From positions 1-17,087 of the forward strand of contig CALJPJ010000187.1 in assembly GCA_937980625.1 (NCBI GenBank): a DNA stretch of 17,087 nucleotides, given 5' to 3'. Positions 1 through 6,966 of this stretch are shown piece by piece; positions within the stretch are counted from its first letter, which is position 1, and the number at the start of each line of letters is the position of its first letter. Source of the DNA: an uncultured Bdellovibrionales bacterium. Lineage in GTDB: Bacteria; Bdellovibrionota; Bdellovibrionia; Bdellovibrionales; UBA1609. The notes under the pieces were generated by a model. It had not been told where the DNA came from, did no database searches, and saw only the letters and a list, made by a program, of their open reading frames with translations. The translations under genes and the position numbers were made by a program.

Positions 1-40
1 ACTAAGAAATAAATTAGGGCGACTTTTTCATCGAGATATT

Positions 41-81
41 TTTAAGAGCTCTGAAATAAAATATATTTCAGAGCTTTTAAA
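41..81. terminator. Hairpin downstream of lon, possible bidirectional terminator
   Basis: An inverted repeat has a perfect 12-bp core (47-58 pairing with 64-75) around a 5-nt loop. It extends outward to about 18 bp with one G-T step. It begins just past the lon stop codon. The T run after the stem (75-78) is on the plus strand, so it would best terminate a plus-strand gene entering from the left; on the minus strand the tract after the stem is only a broken T/A stretch. A bidirectional role between convergent genes is inferred, since the left neighbour is outside the window. Confidence 0.5.
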
Positions 82-82
82 G

Positions 83-2491
83 TTATGCAGCAGCAGAGAT
101 GTCTTTTTTGTTTTTTGCTTTCTTATTTGTACTGTTTTTTCTTGGTTTACTTGCTTTATCAAAGGCAACAGAAATAACTTCATCAATATTTTCAACAAAA
201 ACGAATTTCATACCATCTTTAAAGTGGCTAGGTATTTCGTTAACATCTTTTTTATTAGCAATTGGGACAATAACAGTTTTAATACCATGACTTAATGCTG
301 CTAAAACTTTTTCTTTAATACCACCCACCGGTAGAACTCGTCCAGTTAATGTCACCTCACCAGTCATACAAACATCTTTTTTAATTGGTGTATCAGTCAT
401 AAGGCTTATTAGAGATGTAGACATTGTCACTCCAGCAGATGGGCCATCTTTAGGTATTGCACCGGCTGGTAAATGTATGTGAATTTCATTTTCGTTAAAC
501 CATTCGTGATCAATTCCTAGGCTTTCAGCATTAGACTTAGCATAAGAAAGTGCAGCACGTGCAGATTCTTTCATTACATCCCCAAGTTGACCGGTAAGTA
601 TTAACCCACCTTTTCCTTTCATTTTAATTGCTTCAACGTAAAGGATTTGTCCACCAGCTTGAGTCCAAGCTAAACCAGTTGTAATACCCACTTGATTTTC
701 TTTTAACGCTTCTTCTTTTAAAAAGTGAGGAGCACCAAGTAATTCAACAACAACATCTTTGGTAATCTTATAATGGCTTTGAGTATTCATCACAATATTT
801 TTAGCAACTTTTCTACATACAGATCCGATCACACGTTTTAAATTTCTTAAACCAGCTTCTCTGGTATAATGTGAAATTAAATACTTTAGTCCTTCTTCTG
901 TAAAAGTAATTTGATCTTCTTTTAGTCCATTAACTTCAATTTGGCCTTTGATAAGGTGTTTATTTGCAATAATAGATTTATCATTCTCTGTATAACCAGA
1001 GATATGAATAATTTCCATACGGTCTCTAAGAGCTGCAGGAACATTATCTAAAACATTGGCCGTTGCTAGAAATAAAACATTACTAAGATCAAAATCAACA
1101 TTTAAATAATTATCTCTAAAAGAAGAGTTTTGTTCAGGGTCTAAAACCTCTAACATTGCCGCACTTGGATCTCCTCTAAAGTCAGAGCCAAGTTTATCAA
1201 TTTCGTCTAGCACAATAACAGCATTGTTAGAGCCGACTTGCTTAAGTGCTTGGATAATTTTTCCAGGCATAGCACCTACATATGTACGTCTATGACCGCG
1301 TATTTCAGCCTCATCTTTTACACCACCTAGAGATACTCTAAAGTACTTTCTTCCCATTGAACGGGCAATACTTTTACCCAGTGAGGTCTTTCCAACACCA
1401 GGAGGTCCAGCAAAACATAAAATAGGGCCAGAAAGTTTATTGCCATTTAATTTTCTTACAGCTAAAAATTCTAAAATTCGATCTTTGGCTTTTTCTAAAT
1501 CGTAGTGGTCCTCATCTAGAATATCTTTAGACTTTTTTAAGTCTAAGACATCTTCTGTAGAAACATTCCATGGCAAAGATACCATCCAATCAAGATAAGT
1601 TCTTACCATCGAAGCTTCACTAGCATCTGGATGCATTCTTTCAAGCCTATTAAGTTGTTTTATAGCTTCGGCTTCAACCTCTGTAGGCATTGATGAGTTA
1701 ACAATTTGCTTGCGAAGCTCATCATTTTCTTCAGATTTAGAATCATTTTCACCTAATTCATTTTTAATAGCACGCATTTGTTCACGTAAAAAATACTCTC
1801 TTTGTGTTTTTGACATTTCATCTTTAGCAGTATTTTTAATTTTTGTTTGCATTTGTAAAGAATCAAGTTCAGCAAGTAGTATTTGTTCAACTAATAAAAG
1901 GCGATCTTTTGGATCGCTACATTCTAAAACACTTTGTGAGTCTTCAATTTTTAAATTTAAATTACCTGTAATTAAGTCGGCTAAGCGTCCTGGCTCTTTT
2001 ACATCTTCTAATACAAGTAAAATATCTGGAGAAATAAGTTTTCCGAGAGCAATAATTTTTTCGAGTTTTTCTTTCACACTGCGGATTAGTGTTTCAAGCT
2101 CTTCTTTTGGGTACTTATTTTCATCAGTTTCTATTTTTTCTATTTTTGCTTCGAAATATGGTTCGGTTTGACTAAGCTCAGTAACTTGAGCCTTAGACAT
2201 TCCCTGTATAAGTATTTTTATACGGCCATCAGATAATTTTCTCATACGCATTATCATTGCAACAGTACCAGTTTTATGAATTGAATCAAAGTTTGGGTTG
2301 TCTTCTGTAACTTCTTTTTGAGAAGCTAGAAAAATCATGCGATCTTTAGATAAAGCTTCTTCAACAGCTTTAATAGAACTTTCCCGTCCAACATAAAGTG
2401 GTAAAATCATATAAGGAAAAACAACAATATCTCTGACCGGTAGCATAGGTATCGTGTTTGAAAAATTTATTTTTGAGTTATCACTGGTCAT
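83..2491 (-). CDS. lon: ATP-dependent protease Lon (LonA type)
   Basis: Lon is a cytoplasmic AAA+ serine protease that forms a hexamer, unfolds damaged or regulatory proteins and degrades them. The 802-residue product has the LonA order: substrate-binding LAN domain (about 10-210), a helical linker (210-310), the ATPase and the protease domain (about 590-780). Walker A is GPPGVGKT at 362-369, Walker B is VIVLDE at 425-430, and an arginine-rich sensor region (TREAGLRNLKR) lies near 543-553. The catalytic dyad is Ser685 (in PKDGPSAGV) and Lys726 (in GGIKEK). Length is close to the E. coli enzyme (784), with a Lys/Asn-rich tail ending in three alanines. The ATG at 2491 is preceded by GGAGGG at 2499-2504. 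It lies 102 bp after the DksA-like gene on the same strand, so it may be read from that gene's promoter or its own. No CIRCE or clear heat-shock promoter was seen. Confidence 0.98.
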   Translation of the reverse strand: MTSDNSKINFSNTIPMLPVRDIVVFPYMILPLYVGRESSIKAVEEALSKDRMIFLASQKEVTEDNPNFDSIHKTGTVAMIMRMRKLSDGRIKILIQGMSKAQVTELSQTEPYFEAKIEKIETDENKYPKEELETLIRSVKEKLEKIIALGKLISPDILLVLEDVKEPGRLADLITGNLNLKIEDSQSVLECSDPKDRLLLVEQILLAELDSLQMQTKIKNTAKDEMSKTQREYFLREQMRAIKNELGENDSKSEENDELRKQIVNSSMPTEVEAEAIKQLNRLERMHPDASEASMVRTYLDWMVSLPWNVSTEDVLDLKKSKDILDEDHYDLEKAKDRILEFLAVRKLNGNKLSGPILCFAGPPGVGKTSLGKSIARSMGRKYFRVSLGGVKDEAEIRGHRRTYVGAMPGKIIQALKQVGSNNAVIVLDEIDKLGSDFRGDPSAAMLEVLDPEQNSSFRDNYLNVDFDLSNVLFLATANVLDNVPAALRDRMEIIHISGYTENDKSIIANKHLIKGQIEVNGLKEDQITFTEEGLKYLISHYTREAGLRNLKRVIGSVCRKVAKNIVMNTQSHYKITKDVVVELLGAPHFLKEEALKENQVGITTGLAWTQAGGQILYVEAIKMKGKGGLILTGQLGDVMKESARAALSYAKSNAESLGIDHEWFNENEIHIHLPAGAIPKDGPSAGVTMSTSLISLMTDTPIKKDVCMTGEVTLTGRVLPVGGIKEKVLAALSHGIKTVIVPIANKKDVNEIPSHFKDGMKFVFVENIDEVISVAFDKASKPRKNSTNKKAKNKKDISAAA

Positions 2492-2593
2492 TAAGTAGCC
2501 CTCCGCAGACTTAAACTATATTTCTTAAATAGCTAATCGGAGTTTTGCCTAATCCCTTTAGTAGTTTTACAGTATTATGCTAAGATATAAACT

Positions 2594-2977
2594 TTAGGAT
2601 TGCCCTTGGTGCTTAAACCTTTTACGTAATCGATCGTTTACCTCGGCACCTTCAATACTAAGTCTAGTCCAGGGAAGCGCTAAAAGTCTTGCTGAACTAA
2701 TAAGTTCTTCTGTTTGTTCACAAACACCATATGTGCCAAGGTTAATTTTATTTAATGCAATATCTATTTCAATGAGTAACTTTTTTAATCGATTTTGTTG
2801 CGTGAGAATTCTCATTTCATCAAGTTGACTATTAGTTTGATCAATTTCATCACCTTTATATTGTGAGTTTCTAATTTGAGATTTAAGATTAATAAGTTGT
2901 TCGATTGCAGACTCTCGAGATTGTAAAAGTTTTTCTTTGCACTTAGAAACTGTTAAGTTATCAATAGATTCACTCAT
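2594..2977 (-). CDS. DksA/TraR-family protein lacking the zinc-finger cysteines
   Basis: DksA/TraR proteins bind in the RNA polymerase secondary channel and alter promoter choice, often with ppGpp. This 127-residue product has the family's long coiled-coil (about 10-80), with the tip motif DEIDQT at 43-48 matching the DxxDxA tip of DksA except for Thr at the last place. The globular part starts at YGVC (83-86). The usual C-x2-C-x17-C-x2-C zinc site is here Cys86, Thr89, Ser107, Gly110, so three of four ligands are gone and zinc binding is unlikely. Pseudomonas DksA2 is a known precedent with a partly lost site (Cys/Thr in the first pair). The start at 2977 follows a strong GGGAGGAA at 2983-2990. 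It sits between the LpoA-like lipoprotein gene and lon, all co-oriented. The family assignment is firm; action on RNA polymerase is inferred. Confidence 0.85.
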   Translation of the reverse strand: MSESIDNLTVSKCKEKLLQSRESAIEQLINLKSQIRNSQYKGDEIDQTNSQLDEMRILTQQNRLKKLLIEIDIALNKINLGTYGVCEQTEELISSARLLALPWTRLSIEGAEVNDRLRKRFKHQGQS

Positions 2978-3037
2978 AAAACTTCCTCCCTGAAGTTGAT
3001 TTAAGATAATGTTTTAGTCTAGCTAATTAACCAAGCT

Positions 3038-3046
3038 TATATACCA
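3038..3046 (-). promoter_or_regulatory. Extended -10-like element upstream of the DksA-like gene
   Basis: On the minus strand the sequence reads TGGTATATA, which fits the TGnTATAAT extended -10 pattern. It lies about 60 bp before the DksA-like start codon. No good -35 hexamer is present 17 bp further up, as is common for extended -10 promoters. This would give the DksA-like gene, and perhaps lon, a promoter independent of the hemW-grpE block. It rests on consensus only. Confidence 0.3.
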
Positions 3047-3092
3047 GACAACAGAAAGGAGTTTATGGGCTAATTAATAATTAATATAGGTG

Positions 3093-3122
3093 ACTTAAGA
3101 AAAACTAATACCAATCTTAAGT
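3093..3122 (-). terminator. Weak hairpin after the LpoA-like gene
   Basis: A perfect 8-bp inverted repeat (ACTTAAGA at 3093-3100 with TCTTAAGT at 3115-3122, 14-nt loop) lies just past the stop codon of the LpoA-like lipoprotein gene. It is A/T-rich and not followed by a clear T run on the minus strand, so it may be an attenuator, an mRNA-end stabiliser or chance. Its position between that gene and the candidate promoter of the DksA-like gene is the reason to list it. Confidence 0.25.
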
Positions 3123-3130
3123 GCCTAAGT

Positions 3131-5083
3131 TTATTCAATACTAATGATTTCACGGTCTTTGACAGTTAAACCAATTAAGGGGCTTACCATTTCTCTTTTA
3201 TTATTAATTATAATTTTACCTTTAGAACCAGTAAAAGACCTAAGCCCAGCTAAGCGTCTTCTAACATCAACACGACGACGTTCACCATTTTCAATAATTA
3301 TTGTTAATAGCTTTGCTGTATCAAAAGCTTGAGCGGCAAAGGTATTGGGTTCTTCACTATAAGTTTTTTTGAATTGCTCATAGAATTTAGTTTTTTTATA
3401 GGCATTTTTATAAATAGATAAGTCTTCAACAAATAGAGCACCTTCAACATATTTTTGGCCGCGTTTGATAAGGCTCGGCTGGTTCCAGATGTTGGTACCA
3501 AGTAAAGTGACCCCCTCAACGTTATAATAGTTGAGCATTGGTGCAATTTGGCCCAGAGCCTTAGGGCTATCAGGAATAAACAAAGCCTGAAAGTCTACAA
3601 TTGGAGGTAATAAGTCATCAGGAGGACTTTTTCTACGACCTTTGTTTTTTGCGTACCAGCGGTTCAGGTGGTAGCTATACTCTTGTTGTCGATCTTCTAG
3701 GTAATAAGTTCCAACAAGTTTTTTAATGTGTGTTTTGAAATCTGTTTCTTTAGAGTCATAGCTCTGAGCTGAAGTGACTTGGCCTCCGCGGGCTCTCACC
3801 TCATCCCAAAACATATTAGCGTATTCTGTACCATAGTTATCATTAGGGTATAAAATAGCAAAGGTTCTAATACCCTTTTTTTCCATAGCTGTTTTGACAA
3901 GCATGCGAATTTGTAGCTCTCCAGTTATTGCATTGCGGAAAATATAGTCTCCAATATCTGTGAGCTTAGACTTTTGAGATAAGCTAATATTGGGCACTTG
4001 ATATTCATTAGAAATATTGGCGATCACCTGCGATGTTTTGCTGAGCAAACCACCAATAATTGCAATCACATGATTTTCGGTAATTAATTTTTCAACACCT
4101 TGTGCAGCCACCTCAGGATTAGATTTACTGTCAAAAACGGCAATTTTAAATTTTGATGGAGATTCTCCAAAAATACCTAGGGCGAGTTGAATACCTTTTA
4201 ATGCTTTTTGACCAATATGTTTATGTCTGCCAGATAGCGGAAGAATTACTCCAATTGTGTAAGGGTCAGTAATACTTGCTTTTTCTAAATTAGAAAATAA
4301 ACTCTGCGCTCTTTGGGCATAAATTGAACTGGGATCAGTAGATATTACTTTATTAAAATACTTATAGGCTTTCTTTTTATCGCCAGAGTCATAAAGGTGC
4401 TCACCATATTTATAGTTTATAGCAGCAGATATTTTTGGAGAGTGATTATAGTTAGCTCCTAAATTTTTTAAGTCTTTGGGGGGAATAACATTTTCAATCT
4501 TAGATATAGCCTTGCTTTCGTATTGACTCCTAAGACCTTGATCAGGATGACTATGTGCTAAATAAGATAGTGATTTAGTCGCAGAAAATTGATCACTAGT
4601 AGCCTCTTCAATACTAGCTTTTAGTTCATATGATTTAACTTTAATTTTGGCGTCCATTTCTGCGCGTTGTAACCCAGTATTAATAAGGCTCAGTGCTTCA
4701 TCTGGCTGGCCGTTGTATTTAAGGCAGTAAGCCGATTGTAAGTAAGCCTTTGCTTCTTTTTGGCTATAAAACTCAGACTTAATGATAGGCAAGTAATTTC
4801 GATAGGCTTTAACATAATTTTTTTTAGAGTAATAATAATTAGCCATTAAAAAAAATGCATCATCAGTTACATCATTAATAGGTTTTTTTTGAGTAAGTCG
4901 TTGTAGGATACTAATTCCCTTAGCTTCTTGATTTGTTTCAAGTAGTGCCTTGGCGTGCTGATAGGCCTTGATATCACTTTTGTTAGCAATAGTAGGGGTC
5001 TTTTTTTTAAGGTTGTTAGAGCAACTAATAATAAATAGAGTTGTTAAACACAATAAAACAAAAGATACAAATTTTTTAAACAT
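3131..5083 (-). CDS. LpoA-like lipoprotein: TPR region plus type-1 periplasmic-binding domain
   Basis: The 650-residue product starts with a lipoprotein signal peptide; the lipobox IISC puts the lipidated cysteine at 21. Residues about 35-265 are helical and TPR-like, with repeated alternations of Ala, Tyr and Leu and turns such as GQPDEAL and GDKKKAY. From 275 on there is a type-1 periplasmic-binding fold, opening with GVILPLSGRHKHIGQ and including IAIIGG at 340-345. This architecture matches LpoA (LppC), the outer-membrane activator of penicillin-binding protein 1A in gammaproteobacteria, and also branched-chain amino-acid-binding proteins with TPR fronts. An envelope or peptidoglycan role is inferred. 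The frame is open 36 codons further into grpE, but the ATG at 5083 is chosen because AAAGGAA (5092-5098) precedes it by 8 nt and the signal peptide begins there. grpE stops 16 bp upstream, so the two are co-transcribed. Confidence 0.85.
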   Translation of the reverse strand: MFKKFVSFVLLCLTTLFIISCSNNLKKKTPTIANKSDIKAYQHAKALLETNQEAKGISILQRLTQKKPINDVTDDAFFLMANYYYSKKNYVKAYRNYLPIIKSEFYSQKEAKAYLQSAYCLKYNGQPDEALSLINTGLQRAEMDAKIKVKSYELKASIEEATSDQFSATKSLSYLAHSHPDQGLRSQYESKAISKIENVIPPKDLKNLGANYNHSPKISAAINYKYGEHLYDSGDKKKAYKYFNKVISTDPSSIYAQRAQSLFSNLEKASITDPYTIGVILPLSGRHKHIGQKALKGIQLALGIFGESPSKFKIAVFDSKSNPEVAAQGVEKLITENHVIAIIGGLLSKTSQVIANISNEYQVPNISLSQKSKLTDIGDYIFRNAITGELQIRMLVKTAMEKKGIRTFAILYPNDNYGTEYANMFWDEVRARGGQVTSAQSYDSKETDFKTHIKKLVGTYYLEDRQQEYSYHLNRWYAKNKGRRKSPPDDLLPPIVDFQALFIPDSPKALGQIAPMLNYYNVEGVTLLGTNIWNQPSLIKRGQKYVEGALFVEDLSIYKNAYKKTKFYEQFKKTYSEEPNTFAAQAFDTAKLLTIIIENGERRRVDVRRRLAGLRSFTGSKGKIIINNKREMVSPLIGLTVKDREIISIE

Positions 5084-5091
5084 CACTAAAA

Positions 5092-5098
5092 TTCCTTT
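5092..5098 (-). promoter_or_regulatory. Ribosome binding site fixing the LpoA-like start at 5083
   Basis: AAAGGAA on the minus strand, 8 nt before the ATG at 5083 and immediately after the grpE stop codon. It decides against the longer open frame, which would overlap grpE and bury the lipoprotein signal peptide inside a charged extension. Confidence 0.7.
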
Positions 5099-5099
5099 A

Positions 5100-5699
5100 T
5101 TACTCAAAGCTAAGAATCTCGTCATCATCCTTAGAGGGTTGTGTATTATCTTTATTTTTTTCTTCAGCTTTGCAAATAATGACTTGCCCATGCCTTAAAA
5201 TTTTATCGTGAAACATATAAGGCTTTTTAAAAACTTGCGTAATATGTCCAGCAGCAATTTCTGAATGGACCTCGCTACCAAGAGCTTCATGTAGGTTGGG
5301 GTCAAATGCTTTGCCAAGTGAGTCGACTGATTTCACTCCAAATCTTTCTAGTGTTGAGCTAAGTTCTCTAGAGGTCATATGAATGCCCTCTATGAAACTA
5401 TCAATATTATCAGCATTAACTTTGCCCTCTAAAGCTTTTTCGAAGATATCAAGTACGTCTATTAAGCCTGAAGCTAATCTTTCCGGGCCATACTTAATGA
5501 GTTCAGAACGTTCTTTAATAGAGTTTTTTCTAAAATTATCAAACTCTGCACGTAAATATAGGTATTCATTTTTTAGTTTGGAGTTCATTTCTTTTAATTC
5601 AGAAATTGGGTCAATTTGATCAACTGACTCAGAGTCTGAATCTGTAGAGACTTCTATTGGCTCAGCATCAGGTTTTGGGGAATTATCTTGTTCACTCAA
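5100..5699 (-). CDS. grpE: Nucleotide exchange factor GrpE
   Basis: GrpE is the dimeric cochaperone that speeds ADP release from DnaK in the cytoplasm. The 199-residue product has an acidic disordered N-terminus (1-30), a long helix (about 31-75, with YLRAEFDNFRK at 48-58), a four-helix-bundle part (80-130) and the C-terminal beta domain with the family signature at about 156-176 (VFKKPYMFHDKILRHGQVII). A charged 20-residue tail follows. The start is a TTG codon at 5697-5699: no ATG fits, and AGGAGG at 5707-5712 lies 7 nt before it. grpE is 51 bp after hemW and 16 bp before the LpoA-like lipoprotein gene. dnaK, dnaJ and hrcA are not in the window, although hemW and grpE are neighbours in the classic hrcA-grpE-dnaK clusters of Firmicutes. 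No CIRCE operator was found. Confidence 0.97.
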   Translation of the reverse strand: MSEQDNSPKPDAEPIEVSTDSDSESVDQIDPISELKEMNSKLKNEYLYLRAEFDNFRKNSIKERSELIKYGPERLASGLIDVLDIFEKALEGKVNADNIDSFIEGIHMTSRELSSTLERFGVKSVDSLGKAFDPNLHEALGSEVHSEIAAGHITQVFKKPYMFHDKILRHGQVIICKAEEKNKDNTQPSKDDDEILSFE

Positions 5700-5706
5700 G
5701 TGAGTT

Positions 5707-5712
5707 CCTCCT
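5707..5712 (-). promoter_or_regulatory. Strong Shine-Dalgarno supporting the TTG start of grpE
   Basis: A perfect AGGAGG on the minus strand, 7 nt upstream of TTG at 5699. It is the strongest ribosome binding site in the window and it decides that grpE begins with TTG and not at a later ATG, which would remove the dimerisation helix. Confidence 0.8.
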
Positions 5713-5750
5713 CTTTATGTAAATTATAAATTCAGTTTAAATATATATAA

Positions 5751-6950
5751 TTATAAAGTTGAGAAGTCACTCTTTGAAGGCAAATCAGTTGCTGAAAAGT
5801 ATAGTTTATCAAATACGACATTTGAAACAAGTGCGCCACTTTTAGTTAAGCTCCAAAAAGAGTTACATTGTTTTATTAAGCCTTGTTGTTCAAGCAAAGT
5901 CAGTCGAGATTCAATTAAATATATTTGCTCTTTAGAAAATCGATTACGCAGCGCCTCTTTGGGGAGGCCCTGCATAGTTCTTAGGTGAATATGACAGTAG
6001 TCGGTCATTACCTCATGAAGTTGTAAAAACTCAAAATTTCTAGGTTTAAGGTGAGAGCTTATTTTATTTAAATTTAAGATTGATCTTTCAGTATTATTAA
6101 TCAAATTTTTATATTCACCAATAGATTTTGGGTTCCAAAACCTTAGACTTTGGCTAGGGAAATAAGAGTGAGCACTTAAGCCAATCCCCCAGTATGGCTG
6201 GTCTTTCCAGTAAATCATATTATGTATTGATTCAAATCCTGGGTTACAGAAGTTTGAAATTTCATATTTGTTTAAATTATTTTGTTTTAACTTACTTTCT
6301 ATTAAATCAAACATTTCAACCTGAATAGAATCGACAGCTCTGTTCGTGGACATTTTATGACCTTCAGGCACAGTCAAGCAGTAAGCACTAATGTGTTTTG
6401 GACTGTATGACAGTGCTTTTTCAACATCGTCAGAAACATCATATAGACTTTGGTTGGGCAAAGCAAAAAGTATATCTAAAGTAAAATTTAGTTTATTTTT
6501 TTTTAATAAGCCTAAAGTCTGGTGTGTTTCATTGGCAGTGTGTTTACGTCCACAGGCGCTAAGTTGCTGGTCATTAAAGCTTTGTGCGCCAACACTAAAA
6601 CGATTTATACCACCAGCTATAAACCCATCAATGTTTGTATTAAAATTAGTTCCAGGATTAATTTCCATTGTTATTTCAATGTTTGGGTTAAATTTAAAAC
6701 CTAAATTGGCAAGCTCTTTAATTAAAGATACAATATTATCTGGTTTTAAAAGGCTTGGGGTACCTCCGCCAAAGTAAATAGAATCAATATTTTTATAAGG
6801 AATCGCTGGTGCACGAAGTTTCATTTCTTTTTTAACGAGTTGAAGATAGTCAGCGGGGGGTAAAATTGTATCTATTTCATAAGTAGCAAAGTCACAGTAG
6901 TGACATCGTTGCAAACAATAAGGAATATGAAAGTAAACACCAAAACTCAT
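5751..6950 (-). CDS. hemW: Radical SAM haem chaperone HemW
   Basis: HemW is a radical SAM protein related to oxygen-independent coproporphyrinogen III oxidase (HemN) but acts as a haem-delivery chaperone, not an oxidase. The 399-residue product has the [4Fe-4S] motif CxxxCxxC at Cys12, Cys16 and Cys19, followed by Asp-Phe. True HemN has an additional Cys two residues later (CxxxCxxCxC), so the Phe21 supports HemW. GGGTPS at 61-66 is the SAM-contacting motif. The segment SNFCNPGFESIHNMIYW followed by GIGLSAHSY is the typical HemW C-terminal signature, and a winged-helix-like end follows. It is the first gene of the minus-strand block. The start codon at 6950 lacks a clear Shine-Dalgarno and lies only 16 bp from the divergent M16 start, so its promoter must lie inside the M16 coding region. 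Confidence 0.93.
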   Translation of the reverse strand: MSFGVYFHIPYCLQRCHYCDFATYEIDTILPPADYLQLVKKEMKLRAPAIPYKNIDSIYFGGGTPSLLKPDNIVSLIKELANLGFKFNPNIEITMEINPGTNFNTNIDGFIAGGINRFSVGAQSFNDQQLSACGRKHTANETHQTLGLLKKNKLNFTLDILFALPNQSLYDVSDDVEKALSYSPKHISAYCLTVPEGHKMSTNRAVDSIQVEMFDLIESKLKQNNLNKYEISNFCNPGFESIHNMIYWKDQPYWGIGLSAHSYFPSQSLRFWNPKSIGEYKNLINNTERSILNLNKISSHLKPRNFEFLQLHEVMTDYCHIHLRTMQGLPKEALRNRFSKEQIYLIESRLTLLEQQGLIKQCNSFWSLTKSGALVSNVVFDKLYFSATDLPSKSDFSTL

Positions 6951-6966
6951 AACAAGGTTTAAATTT

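Noticed and set aside
1..12. Plus-strand gene ending with TAA at 10-12
   Set aside because: Only three codons are visible, too few to support a call, though the terminator at 41-81 would fit a convergent gene.
99..290. Plus-strand open frame of 63 codons opposite the end of lon
   Set aside because: It is antisense to a confirmed Lon coding region, has low-complexity Phe/Leu-rich sequence, and has no ribosome binding site. The same holds for other antisense frames at 1710-2171, 3144-3332, 4968-5198, 5383-5619, 6391-6777 and 15734-15940.
5084..5191. N-terminal extension of the LpoA-like protein inside grpE
   Set aside because: The extra 36 residues are charged and overlap GrpE's C-terminus, while a lipoprotein signal peptide with a good ribosome binding site starts at 5083.
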